Source of the DNA: Prevotella sp.
GTDB taxonomy: Bacteria; Bacteroidota; Bacteroidia; Bacteroidales; Bacteroidaceae
Reading direction: 5' to 3'
DNA length: 64,000 bases
NCBI GenBank assembly: GCA_016287755.1
Contig: JAEEWT010000012.1
Span: 1-64,000 of the forward strand
Of this stretch, positions 18,387 to 26,876 are shown piece by piece. The translations under genes were made by a program, and so were the position numbers. The notes beneath the pieces are model-generated. The model was given only the letters and a program-made list of their open reading frames with translations, ran no database searches and was not told the origin of the DNA. The stretch's first letter is position 1, and each line of letters opens with the position of its first letter.

Positions 18387-19529
18387 ATGAACCTAAACCT
18401 AACTGCAAACATCAAAATGCCCGTACACACGCTGCGTCGACAGGTGATCGCGCTGTGTGAGAAGGTGGGAAAGCCGCTGCTGAAGCTCTCCACTAAGGAC
18501 TATGTGGATAATGGAATGATGCATCTCGTGGAACAGTTCGATGGGAAGGCAGGATTGGTGAACATCGAGGTGTTCAACGAACTGCAGCACACCATCACGG
18601 GATGGCCGGGCGGAAAACCTGAGGCCGACGACTCCACACGTCCGGAACGGGCGTTCCCCTACCCCAAGCGGGTTCTGGTGTTCTCGCCACATCCCGACGA
18701 TGATGTAATCTCCATGGGAGGAACCATTCGCCGACTGATGCAGCAGGGGCACAACGTGCATGTGGCCTACGAGACATCGGGGAACATCGCCGTGGGTGAT
18801 GAGGAGGTGCGGCGTTTCATGCACTTCACCAACGGTTTCAACACCATCTTCGCCAATGGCTCTGACGAGGTGATCAAGCACTACTATAAGTGGGTGAAGG
18901 AGTTCCTGAACAATAAGCAGGAAGGTGATGTGGATGCGGAACAGATTCTCCGACTGAAGGGGTTGATACGGAGGGGTGAGGCACGACTGGCTTGCGAATA
19001 CAACGGTATTGACAGTAAGCATATCCATTTTCTCGACCTGCCCTTCTACGAGAGCGGACGGATTGAGAAGCTACCGATGACGGAAGCGGATGTGAAGCCC
19101 ATCATCGCACTGATACAGGAGATTAAACCGCACCAGATATACGTAGCGGCCGACTTGGCTGATCCGCATGGTACGCACCGTAAGTGCACCGATGCCGTAC
19201 TGGCGGCTATCGACGAGGAACGGAAGGCGGGAGCTACCTGGCTAAACGACTGCCGTGTATGGATGTACCGCGGAGCGTGGGCGGAATGGGATGTGGCCGA
19301 CATCGAGATGTGCGTACCGATGAGTCCTGAGGAGCTGCGCGAGAAACGCAACGCCATCCTGCGCCACCAGAGTCAGATGGAGAGTGCTCCGTTCTTGGGT
19401 AACGACGAACGACTGTTCTGGCAAAGGGCAGAGGATCGTAACCGTGACACGGCAAAGAAATACGATGCGCTGGGATTGGCCTGCTATGAGGCCATGGAGG
19501 CGTTCGTGGAATATAGGTTCTGGGAGTAA
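18387..19529 (+). CDS. PIG-L/LmbE family deacetylase, stand-alone half of a NagB-type fusion (380 aa)
   Basis: The zinc-binding motif HPDDD (in VLVFSPHPDDDVISMGG) and the later DPHGTHR mark the PIG-L/LmbE family, which removes acyl groups from amino sugars. The opening segment (LLKLSTKDYVDNGM, NELQHTITGWPGGKPEADD) looks like the linker and C-terminal half of the roughly 660-aa Bacteroides protein that joins a glucosamine-6-phosphate deaminase-like domain to a PIG-L domain. Here the deaminase half is absent. The start codon is preceded by AGAGGA and lies 2 nt after the regulator gene, so translation is likely coupled. The substrate is probably an N-acetylated sugar, by inference from the family. 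Confidence 0.8.
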   Translation: MNLNLTANIKMPVHTLRRQVIALCEKVGKPLLKLSTKDYVDNGMMHLVEQFDGKAGLVNIEVFNELQHTITGWPGGKPEADDSTRPERAFPYPKRVLVFSPHPDDDVISMGGTIRRLMQQGHNVHVAYETSGNIAVGDEEVRRFMHFTNGFNTIFANGSDEVIKHYYKWVKEFLNNKQEGDVDAEQILRLKGLIRRGEARLACEYNGIDSKHIHFLDLPFYESGRIEKLPMTEADVKPIIALIQEIKPHQIYVAADLADPHGTHRKCTDAVLAAIDEERKAGATWLNDCRVWMYRGAWAEWDVADIEMCVPMSPEELREKRNAILRHQSQMESAPFLGNDERLFWQRAEDRNRDTAKKYDALGLACYEAMEAFVEYRFWE

Positions 19530-19573
19530 ACTCCTCGAAAAGGAGGAAAGATGAGAGATAAAAATATAAAACA

Positions 19574-20683
19574 ATGATACACAACAGAAAATGGATGATG
19601 GCTGTGGTTGGTTGCTTGATGACAACCATTGCCGCCATAGCCTCAACAACAATCCCGGTGAAGGGAACAGTGATTAAAGCATCCGACCCACGGATTGTCT
19701 ATACCGGTCGCATCAGCTTTGCAAACCCTGATGCTCCCACGTTCTCGTACCCGGGAACGCAGATCATGGCGTGTTTCGAAGGCACATCGCTCAAGGTGAT
19801 GGCTAAGCCCATGAGCGGGTATTTTATGGCGCAGATTGATCAGGCGGAACCGTTCAAGGTGGGGTTCATGTCACCGAAGGACTCGGTGGTGACCGTAGCT
19901 ACGGCGCTTGCTGACGGCAGACATCTGGTGAAGTTGATGTATGTCGTGGAGGGTCTCGACCTAAAGCCGGTGTTCAAGGGATTTATCCTCGACGAGGGAC
20001 GGCAATTAGCACCACCACCTGCCCTACCCCAACGGAAGATTGAGTTCATCGGGAACTCCATTACCTGCGGCTATGGTAACGAGAGCATCGAACGCAGTGA
20101 CCCGTTTGAATATGAGACAGAGAACCACTACTGCGCCTATGCGGCCATCACGGCACGGAACCTGCATGCGCAGCACTGGGTGGTGGCCCGCAGCGGTATC
20201 GGCATATACAGGAACTATAACGGTCCGAGGACCGGTAATCCCGATAACATGCCGGCACTGTATGAGTACACGCTGTTTAACGACAAGCGCGAGCAATGGG
20301 ATTTCTCTCGCTATCAGCCCGATTTGGTGTGCATCAACTTAGGCACCAACGACCTCTCCACGCCGAACTTCGACATCAAGCTGTTCACCGAGGCATACAG
20401 GAAGTTCCTGAAGACCGTACGCGGGCATTACCCCAACGCGAAGATCGTACTGCTGACGGGCTCTATGCTTAACGGTAAGGAGATGGAGCTGCAGCAGAAA
20501 ACGCTCAACGAACTGAGGGACGAGGCGCGGAAGAACGGTGACCACGAGGTGTACCGCTTCGATTTCACCCCGCAGACGGGCGAGCTCTACTATGGCGCCA
20601 GCTGGCATCCCAGCATATGGCAGCACGAAAAAATGGCGGGGGAACTCACTGCGTTCCTAAGGATGCTGATGAAGTGGTGGTAG
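19574..20683 (+). CDS. SGNH esterase, CE2-like acetyl esterase (369 aa)
   Basis: A signal peptide (about residues 1-24) is followed by an N-terminal beta-sandwich (about 25-150) and an SGNH-hydrolase domain. Catalytic features are Ser162 in GNSITCGYG, the GTND block at 257-260, and His345 in SWHPSIWQHEKMA. This two-domain layout is that of carbohydrate esterase family 2, which removes acetyl groups from xylan and related glycans. It lies 44 nt behind the PIG-L gene and is probably in the operon of the hybrid regulator. Together they suggest processing of acetylated plant polysaccharide, consistent with the XylE-like transporter nearby. The exact substrate cannot be read from sequence. Confidence 0.85.
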   Translation: MIHNRKWMMAVVGCLMTTIAAIASTTIPVKGTVIKASDPRIVYTGRISFANPDAPTFSYPGTQIMACFEGTSLKVMAKPMSGYFMAQIDQAEPFKVGFMSPKDSVVTVATALADGRHLVKLMYVVEGLDLKPVFKGFILDEGRQLAPPPALPQRKIEFIGNSITCGYGNESIERSDPFEYETENHYCAYAAITARNLHAQHWVVARSGIGIYRNYNGPRTGNPDNMPALYEYTLFNDKREQWDFSRYQPDLVCINLGTNDLSTPNFDIKLFTEAYRKFLKTVRGHYPNAKIVLLTGSMLNGKEMELQQKTLNELRDEARKNGDHEVYRFDFTPQTGELYYGASWHPSIWQHEKMAGELTAFLRMLMKWW

Positions 20684-21243
20684 TTCTCATGCTGAGACGC
20701 TGAGAGCGCAGAGTTCTCACAGAGGATTATTTTGTTTCTCACAGAAATGCGGAACAAAAGGCCGCCATTGGAAAAGGTAAATCACAGAAAACTAGTAGTA
20801 CTAGAAACTAGTGCTACTAGTGTTTTTTGCGCCAAAGGGGGTCACACAGAAACCACAGAAATCACAGATATCTGATTCTCATGGTGATTGGCGCTTATTT
20901 TTTCCATAACGGAAGAAACGGGAAAAGAATCGGAAAAACAGAAAAAGTTGGTTATATATAGAGCCTGGCGTAAGCCGAAAAGAAATACAAGCCGCCCCTT
21001 TGATGGGGCGAGCTTACCTTAATGAACGAGCGACGAGGAGGAGCGGTTAAGCCTTCCCATATAGGGGGAACTGATGGAGCAGCGAGTGGAGAGCTAAGCT
21101 TGCATAAGCTCTCCCGAGTCGCGACAGAAGTCGACGAAGTCAAATTTGGTTAGGGTGGATGTTTCTTTTGCCTCTTTTCTTTGCGCCAAAGAAAAAGAGG
21201 GAGTAAAATTGATTCCTTTACAAAGAAAAATTGATAATAAAAA
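20684..21243. other. Non-coding spacer with hairpins and short repeats
   Basis: No gene is supported; the minus-strand frame at 20952-21143 looks accidental. The spacer contains a CTAG-rich palindrome (20791-20821) and, at 20940-21150, a GC-richer block with hairpins CGCCCC/GGGGCG (20993-21010) and GGAGAGCT/AGCTCTCC (21088-21114). Confidence 0.6.
20791..20828 (+). terminator. CTAG-rich palindrome with T-run, possible terminator of the esterase
   Basis: ACTAGTAG (20791-20798) is inverted at 20814-20821 and followed by GTTTTTT. It contains four CTAG tetramers. Confidence 0.5.
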
Positions 21244-21272
21244 AGAGGGTTCTTGTTGTTAAGAACCCTCTC
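21243..21272. terminator. Bidirectional terminator after the sugar transporter
   Basis: AGAGGGTTCTT (21244-21254) pairs with AAGAACCCTCT (21261-21271); runs of A and T on either side allow function on both strands. It lies just past the end of the minus-strand transporter gene. Confidence 0.8.
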
Positions 21273-21277
21273 TATTT

Positions 21278-22747
21278 TTATTTGCGATTTTTCCACAACT
21301 TTGTCATGTCCTCCAAGGTCTTACCCTTTGTCTCCGGTACCAACTTCCAAACGAAGATGGCGGCGATGACGCAGATGAGACCATAGAGACCGTAAGTGAA
21401 CCAGTGACCGAAGTCGTCACCCTCGGAGAGATGCATGTTGAACATCGGTACGAAGGTAGAGCTGACGATGAAGTTGAAGATCCACTGGAAGGCCACGGCG
21501 ATAGCTACAGCAGCACCACGGATGGTGTTGGGGAAGATCTCGGCGATGAGCACCCAGGTGATGGGACCCCAAGAGAACATGAACGATGCGGAGTAGAGCA
21601 GCAGTGATGCGGCAGTGAAGAACTCCATACCAGCATGTCCGAAGGTGAGAGCAACACCAAAGGCACCCAGAGCCATACCCAATGAACCCCAGATGAGCAG
21701 CGGCTTACGACCCCATTTCTCTACGGTGAAGATGGCCACGAGGGTGAACAGGATATTGATAATACCCATGAATACGGTGATCATCATCGGGTTGTCCATA
21801 CCCATGTCACCGAAAATACGCGGAGCGTAGTAGAGCACGGCATTGATACCCACAGCCTGCTGGAACACGCTGAGCATGATACCGATGAAGATACACATAG
21901 CACCGTAGGTCATGAGCTTCTCGGTTCTTACAGTCATGGTATCCTTGATATCCTGCAGGATCTGAGCAGCCTTTTCGCTGCCGTTGATCTTCGACAGGAT
22001 ACCCAGCGCCTTGTTGTCCTGGTTGATGCTCACCAGGTAACGCGGAGTCTCAGGAACGAAGCAGATGAGCAGGGCAAAGAGTCCTGCGGGTACAGCCTCG
22101 GAACCGAACATATAGCGCCATCCTGTGGTAACGGTCCACTGTGCGGCGGGGTTGATGGCGGCAAGACCCTTGCCCATCTCCTCCACCAGCGGCTGGATAT
22201 GGTCGCCCAGGATGAAGAAATTCACGAAATACACCACCAGCTGACCGAAGATAATGGCAAACTGGTTCCAGCTGACGAGCATACCACGGATATTCGACGG
22301 AGCCACCTCACCGATGTACATCGGACAGATAGCAGAAGCCAGTCCTACACCGATACCACCGATAACGCGGTAGATGTTGAACATGATGAGCAGCGAGAAG
22401 GTAGGTGTGCCATGCTCGAAGAACAGGAACTCGGGATCCATAGAGCCCAGAGCGGAGATGAAGAAGAGGATACCCGCGATGATGAGCGACTTCTTACGAC
22501 CGAGGTTGGTGGCTAAGAAGCCTGAGAGGGCAGAGCCGATGATACAGCCGATGAGGGCCGAAGCAGAGGTGAAGCCGTGCCACCCGTCGGTGTAGGAGAA
22601 ATCCTTGGCTTCCATGAAAAACGCCTGGAGACCTTTTTCAGCTCCAGAGATCACTGCGGTGTCATAACCGAAGAGCAGACCGCCGAGTACGGCGACCATC
22701 ACGATTGAAATAAGGTAGGCCTTGCTACCAGCTTGATTTTGTTGCAT
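21278..22747 (-). CDS. xylE: XylE-like sugar:proton symporter (489 aa)
   Basis: A 12-helix major facilitator sugar transporter in the inner membrane. The opening GGLLFGYDTAVISG, the loop motif LGRKKSLI, PETPRYLV at mid-length, QQAVGINAVLYYAPRIF in the second half and the ending PETKGKTLEDM are hallmarks of the XylE/GLUT family. The length (489 aa) is close to Escherichia coli XylE. The best guess is D-xylose uptake with protons, but glucose or another sugar is possible. It is transcribed away from metF, and a terminator follows it. The nearby CE2 esterase and hybrid regulator fit a xylan-related role. Confidence 0.85.
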   Translation of the reverse strand: MQQNQAGSKAYLISIVMVAVLGGLLFGYDTAVISGAEKGLQAFFMEAKDFSYTDGWHGFTSASALIGCIIGSALSGFLATNLGRKKSLIIAGILFFISALGSMDPEFLFFEHGTPTFSLLIMFNIYRVIGGIGVGLASAICPMYIGEVAPSNIRGMLVSWNQFAIIFGQLVVYFVNFFILGDHIQPLVEEMGKGLAAINPAAQWTVTTGWRYMFGSEAVPAGLFALLICFVPETPRYLVSINQDNKALGILSKINGSEKAAQILQDIKDTMTVRTEKLMTYGAMCIFIGIMLSVFQQAVGINAVLYYAPRIFGDMGMDNPMMITVFMGIINILFTLVAIFTVEKWGRKPLLIWGSLGMALGAFGVALTFGHAGMEFFTAASLLLYSASFMFSWGPITWVLIAEIFPNTIRGAAVAIAVAFQWIFNFIVSSTFVPMFNMHLSEGDDFGHWFTYGLYGLICVIAAIFVWKLVPETKGKTLEDMTKLWKNRK

Positions 22748-22833
22748 ATTAGTAAGATTATATTACTTTCTCTAATTAAATTACGTTTAATAAACTCTTT
22801 TCCCCGCAAAATATTGTAAAACGAAGAAAAATT

Positions 22834-22930
22834 AGTACCTCTGGCTACGCCGAAGGTACTTCCGCTCGACAAAACAAAAGAAAAACATGTTTTTATTTTG
22901 CTTTGTGCTCGCTTATTCGTACCTTTGCCA
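22834..22930 (+). repeat. Promoter-bearing intergenic repeat, metF copy
   Basis: A hairpin AGTACCT...AGGTACT around GGCTACGCC (22834-22860) is followed by TTCCGCTCG, an A-rich stretch, then TTTTG...GCTCGCTTATTCG and TACCTTTGCC. The same order of elements recurs at 34299-34545, 59170-59325 and (minus strand) 63166-63251. Confidence 0.7.
22897..22927 (+). promoter_or_regulatory. Promoter of the metF operon
   Basis: TTTG (22897-22900), 19 bp, TACCTTTG (22920-22927). Transcription would begin near 22934, which rules out the upstream ATG at 22903. Confidence 0.8.
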
Positions 22931-22940
22931 AAGAAATGTG

Positions 22941-23020
22941 GAATGAGGAGTGTGGAGTGTGGAGTGAGAATAGTACTAATCTCTTGCCTCTCACCTCTTG
23001 CTTCTCACCTCTCACCTCTT
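22941..23020 (+). promoter_or_regulatory. Purine-rich/pyrimidine-rich leader of metF
   Basis: GAGGAGTGTGGAGTGTGGAG (22945-22964) and repeated CTCACCTCT units (22990-23019) can pair, including G-U pairs, forming a long stem just before the start codon at 23029. Its regulatory role is inferred. Confidence 0.45.
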
Positions 23021-23028
23021 TAATAACA

Positions 23029-23988
23029 ATGAATGTAACAGAAATTCTGAAACAAGATAAAAGCGGGAAGCAACGCTTCTCGTTCGAGGTGTTGCCACCC
23101 CTGAAAGGAAGCGGTACGGCAGCACTGTTCAACACCATCGACCTGCTGAAGGATTACAACCCATTGTTCATCAATATCACTACCCACCACTCGGAGTATG
23201 TGTATAAGGAACTGGAGAACGGACAGTTTGAACGGCAGCGCATCCGTCGCCGTCCGGGCACCATTGCCATGGCTGCCGCCATCCAGAACCGCTACGGCAT
23301 CACCGTCATCCCGCATATCATCTGCAGCGGCATCACGGCCGAAGATATTGAGTATGAACTGATTGACCTGCAATTCTTAGGTATCGAGAACCTGTTGCTG
23401 CTCCGAGGCGACAAGGCCAAGGAGGACAGGCAGTTCACACCCATCAAAGGGGGCTATTCGCATACCACGGAGCTGATCAAGCAGGTGCAGCGGTTCAACG
23501 AGGGGTTCTTCCTCGACGGTACACCGATTAAACAACCGGGTGTTCCTTTTGGCTTCGGTGTGGCTTGCTATCCTGAGAAGCATGAGGAGGCTCCGAATCT
23601 GGAGATGGATCTGCGGTATCTGAAGGAGAAGCAGGACTTGGGGGCACAGTATGCGGTGACGCAGCTGTTCTACGACAACCAGAAATATTTTGACTTCGTG
23701 GCGAAGGCTCGAGAGATGGGCATTACCATACCTATCATACCCGGACTGAAGCCCTTTGCGAAGCTGTCGCAGCTGACCATGGTGCCTAAGACGTTCCATT
23801 GCGACATCCCCGAGGAACTGGCCAAGGAGGTGGTGAAATGCAAGACCGATGACGACGCCCGACAGCTGGGCATTGAATGGGGACTGCAGCAGTGTCGCGA
23901 CTTAGCGGCTCATGGGGTACAGAATATCCACTTCTATACGGTATCGGCGGTGGAGTCGGTACAGGAGATTGTGAAACAACTGCGTTGA
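23029..23988 (+). CDS. metF: Methylenetetrahydrofolate reductase (319 aa)
   Basis: This flavoenzyme reduces 5,10-methylene-THF to 5-methyl-THF for methionine synthesis. Family features include RFSFEVLPP near the start, ITTHHSEY, the segment NLLLLRGDKAKED, GVACYPEKHEEAP, GAQYAVTQLFYDNQKYFDF and IPIIPGLKPF. The start is set at ATG 23029 because the longer frame from 22903 begins before the predicted transcription start and its extra residues come from the repetitive leader. It leads a metF-holB-ricT-gldH row, with holB 33 nt downstream. Confidence 0.95.
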   Translation: MNVTEILKQDKSGKQRFSFEVLPPLKGSGTAALFNTIDLLKDYNPLFINITTHHSEYVYKELENGQFERQRIRRRPGTIAMAAAIQNRYGITVIPHIICSGITAEDIEYELIDLQFLGIENLLLLRGDKAKEDRQFTPIKGGYSHTTELIKQVQRFNEGFFLDGTPIKQPGVPFGFGVACYPEKHEEAPNLEMDLRYLKEKQDLGAQYAVTQLFYDNQKYFDFVAKAREMGITIPIIPGLKPFAKLSQLTMVPKTFHCDIPEELAKEVVKCKTDDDARQLGIEWGLQQCRDLAAHGVQNIHFYTVSAVESVQEIVKQLR

Positions 23989-24021
23989 TAATTGAAAATT
24001 GAAAATTGAGAATTGAAAATT
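23988..24021 (+). repeat. AATTGAAA-type intergenic repeat
   Basis: AATTGAAAATTGA units fill the gap between metF and holB. The same repeat is at 25143-25175 and 60541-60595. Confidence 0.7.
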
Positions 24022-25149
24022 GTGGGATTTGAGCAGGTAATTGGACAAGAAGAGACAAAAGCGCGGTTGATGCAGCTGATGGAGGAAAAGCGACTGCCGC
24101 ATGCGCTGCTGTTCTGCGGTCCTGCGGGCTGCGGGAAGATGGCCATGGCCATGGCGTTCGCCTCGTATCTGCTCACCTCAACGGCTAACAACGACAACGC
24201 TAAGCGCAATGCCGAGGCTATGCTGGCGCAATGGCAACATCCCGACCTGCACTTCACGTTCCCGGTTATCAGACCCACGGGTACCAGTGCCGACCATAAG
24301 ATGGTGAGCGATGACTTCGCCAAGGAGTGGCATGCGATGCTGATGGAAGGACCGTACTTCTCGATCGACCAGTGGCTCAGTCGCATGAAAGCCGCCAACC
24401 AGCAGGCTATCATCTATGCCAGCGAGAGCGATGACATCATCCGTAAGCTGTCACTGAAATCCAGTCAGGGCGGCTATAAGGTGAGCATCATCTGGCTACC
24501 GGAACGCATGAACGGCGAATGCGCGAACAAGCTACTGAAAATCATCGAGGAACCGCCACAACAGACGGTGTTCCTGATGGTGAGCGAGGAGCCGGAGAAG
24601 CTGCTGGAGACCATCCGCAGCAGGACACAGCGCATCGATATGAAGAAGACTGCCACGGAGGCCATCAAGCAAGCGCTCGTGGAACGACGGGGCATCAATG
24701 AGCCGACAGCTCACCGCATTGCCCGCGTGGCGAATGGCGACTGGCTGAAAGCGTTGGAGGAACTGGATGCGGGAAACGAGAACCGGTTGTTCCTGGATAT
24801 GTTCGTCACACTGATGCGACTGGCCTACCTGCGGAACATCAAGGAGCTGAAGCAATGGAGTGAGACCGTTGCGGGCTTCGGGCGCGAGAAACAAAAGAGG
24901 ATGATGACCTATTTTCTCAGACTCGTCCGCGAGAACTTCATGTATAACTTCCAGAATCCTGATCTGGTGTATATGACGCAAGAGGAAGAGGATTTCGCCA
25001 AGAACTTCGCACGGTTCATCAACGAAGAGAACGTGGTGGAACTCTCGGAGCTGTTCACAAGGATCATCCGGGACATCGCTCAGAATGCGAACCCCCGTAT
25101 CGTGTTCTTCGACATGGCGCTGAAGGTGATCATGCTGTTGAAAAATTGA
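24022..25149 (+). CDS. holB: DNA polymerase III delta' subunit (375 aa)
   Basis: A clamp-loader subunit of the AAA+ type, acting in chromosome replication. It opens GFEQVIGQEETKARL, has the P-loop-like GPAGCGKMAMA, and the conserved WLPERMNGECANKLLKIIEEPP followed by TIRSRTQRI. The start is uncertain: GTG at 24022 gives a normal family start, whereas TTG at 24013 lies in the AATTGAAA repeat and adds three residues. The stop codon of the gene also falls in another copy of that repeat (25143-25175). Confidence 0.9.
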   Translation: MGFEQVIGQEETKARLMQLMEEKRLPHALLFCGPAGCGKMAMAMAFASYLLTSTANNDNAKRNAEAMLAQWQHPDLHFTFPVIRPTGTSADHKMVSDDFAKEWHAMLMEGPYFSIDQWLSRMKAANQQAIIYASESDDIIRKLSLKSSQGGYKVSIIWLPERMNGECANKLLKIIEEPPQQTVFLMVSEEPEKLLETIRSRTQRIDMKKTATEAIKQALVERRGINEPTAHRIARVANGDWLKALEELDAGNENRLFLDMFVTLMRLAYLRNIKELKQWSETVAGFGREKQKRMMTYFLRLVRENFMYNFQNPDLVYMTQEEEDFAKNFARFINEENVVELSELFTRIIRDIAQNANPRIVFFDMALKVIMLLKN

Positions 25150-25175
25150 AAATTGAGAATTGAAAATTGAGAATT
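25143..25175 (+). repeat. AATTGAAA-type intergenic repeat, holB-ricT junction
   Basis: AATTGAAAATTGAGAATTG units begin inside the last codons of holB and supply its TGA stop, ending shortly before the ricT start at 25180. Confidence 0.7.
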
Positions 25176-25179
25176 TGAA

Positions 25180-26403
25180 ATGGATTATAAAAACTTGAAA
25201 TACAAGATCAGCACGGGATGCGACCGCGGCCTATGCAAAAAGGCATGCGGACGCCAAGACCGTCAGCTGAACACCTACGACTGGCTGGCCGACGTGCCGG
25301 GCAATCAGGAGAGTACCGACTTGGTGGAGGTGCAGTTCAAGAACACCCGCAAAGGATACTACCATAACGTGAACAACCTCGACCTAAAGAAGGGCGACGT
25401 GGTAGCCGTGGAGGCTAATCCAGGTCACGACATCGGCGTGGTGACACTGACCGGCAGACTGGTTAAGCTGCAGATCAAAAAGGCGAACCTGAAATCAGCC
25501 GACGACATCAAGCGTGTGTATCGACTGGCCAAGCCGGTGGACATGGACAAATACCACGAGGCCAAGAAAAGGGAGCACGGTACGATGATACAGAGCCGAC
25601 AGATTGCCAAGGACCTCGGTCTGGACATGAAGATTGGTGACGTGGAGTATCAAGGCGACGGCAACAAAGCTATCTTCTACTACATCGCCGACGAGCGTGT
25701 GGACTTCCGTCAGCTGATCAAAGACCTTGCCGCCACCTTCCATGTACGCATCGAGATGAAACAGATTGGTGCACGACAGGAGGCGGGACGCATCGGTGGT
25801 ACGGGTCCTTGCGGAAGAGAGCTCTGCTGTGCCACATGGATGAAGAACTTCGTGAGCGTGAGCACCAACGCTGCCCGCTTCCAAGATATATCACTGAATC
25901 CGCAGAAGCTGGCGGGTATGTGCGCCAAGCTGAAATGCTGTCTGAACTACGAGGTGGACAACTACATCGAAGCAGGGAAGAAGCTACCGGGTAAGGAAGT
26001 GGTGCTGCAGACACAAGACAGCGACTACTATGTATTCAAGGCCGATGCCCTTGCTGGAATGGTTACCTACTCTACCGACAAGCGTCTCGCAGCTAACCTG
26101 GAGACCATCTCGGCCGAACGCGCCATGGAGATCGTGGAGATGAACAAACGGGGTGAGAAACCCGTATCGCTCACCGACGACCACGAGCAGAAGGCGGCTT
26201 CTCATCCTATCGACCTGCTGGCAGGCGAGAATATCGCCCGTTTCGACAAGAGCAAGAAAAAGAAGAAGGGGAAGAACCGTCAGGGCAAGAACACGCAGAA
26301 CGCTAAACCGAAGGGACCCGAGAACGGGAACAAGGGAAACCGTCAGGGTGGTTCTCAAGGCAGAGAAGGCAAGGACAACAAGGAGCAGAAGAAACCGTCA
26401 TGA
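25180..26403 (+). CDS. ricT: RicT/PSP1-family protein (407 aa)
   Basis: This is the PSP1 C-terminal domain family (YaaT/RicT). In Bacillus such proteins bind iron-sulphur clusters and help control RNA processing and development; the Bacteroidales role is not settled. Cysteine clusters are visible: CDRGLCKKACG near the start, CGRELCC and CAKLKCCLNYE in the middle. The C-terminal 60 residues are a Lys/Gly/Asn-rich low-complexity tail, probably disordered. The holB-ricT-gldH order suggests one transcript, and the stop overlaps the gldH start (ATGA). Confidence 0.88.
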   Translation: MDYKNLKYKISTGCDRGLCKKACGRQDRQLNTYDWLADVPGNQESTDLVEVQFKNTRKGYYHNVNNLDLKKGDVVAVEANPGHDIGVVTLTGRLVKLQIKKANLKSADDIKRVYRLAKPVDMDKYHEAKKREHGTMIQSRQIAKDLGLDMKIGDVEYQGDGNKAIFYYIADERVDFRQLIKDLAATFHVRIEMKQIGARQEAGRIGGTGPCGRELCCATWMKNFVSVSTNAARFQDISLNPQKLAGMCAKLKCCLNYEVDNYIEAGKKLPGKEVVLQTQDSDYYVFKADALAGMVTYSTDKRLAANLETISAERAMEIVEMNKRGEKPVSLTDDHEQKAASHPIDLLAGENIARFDKSKKKKKGKNRQGKNTQNAKPKGPENGNKGNRQGGSQGREGKDNKEQKKPS

Positions 26404-26876
26404 GACATTCCTATCACCTTTTTATGATACTGATGACTGTGGCTTTTGCCACAGTCGTGGTTTCTGCATGTGAAGAGAATACCGTCTATGACAGCTACGA
26501 GCATACACCCCTGAATGGGTGGGAGAAGAACGATACCTTGTTCTATTCCGTTTCACCGTTACGCGACTCAGGTTCGTTCCAAGAAACAATAGGATTAAGA
26601 ATCAACAGAAACTACCCCTTCACCAGTCTGTCGTTGGTGGTGGAGCAACGTATCCTGCCCGGTTTCCGTTTCCATAGGGATACGCTGCGTTGCCAGTTCC
26701 TACCCGATGATAACCTTCGCGGACAGGCGGTGAGCTATTCGCAATACGATTTCCCGTTGCGCAACCTCGACCTACGGCGTGGCGACTCATTGGCAGTAAC
26801 CATCCGTCATGCCATGAAGAGAGAGATTCTACTTGGAATCTCCGACATCGGGTTTAAGATGACCAAGAAACGTTAG
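26400..26876 (+). CDS. gldH: Gliding-motility-type lipoprotein GldH (158 aa)
   Basis: A lipoprotein signal (lipobox VSAC, followed by EENTVYDSYEHTPLNGW) leads into a short beta-rich domain with the family-like spacing of NDTLFYSV and LDLRRGDSLAVTIRH. GldH is needed for gliding in flavobacteria and is present in non-gliding Bacteroidales, where its job is unclear. It starts within the ricT stop codon (ATGA overlap). Its stop codon overlaps the stop of the convergent rodA gene, with no terminator between. Confidence 0.85.
   Translation: MRHSYHLFMILMTVAFATVVVSACEENTVYDSYEHTPLNGWEKNDTLFYSVSPLRDSGSFQETIGLRINRNYPFTSLSLVVEQRILPGFRFHRDTLRCQFLPDDNLRGQAVSYSQYDFPLRNLDLRRGDSLAVTIRHAMKREILLGISDIGFKMTKKR

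Noticed and set aside
20952..21143. 63-codon minus-strand frame
   Set aside because: Coincides with hairpin-rich non-coding sequence; low-complexity Ser/Pro content.
22903..23028. Longer N-terminus of MetF
   Set aside because: The ATG lies upstream of the predicted transcription start, and the extra residues are encoded by the repetitive leader.
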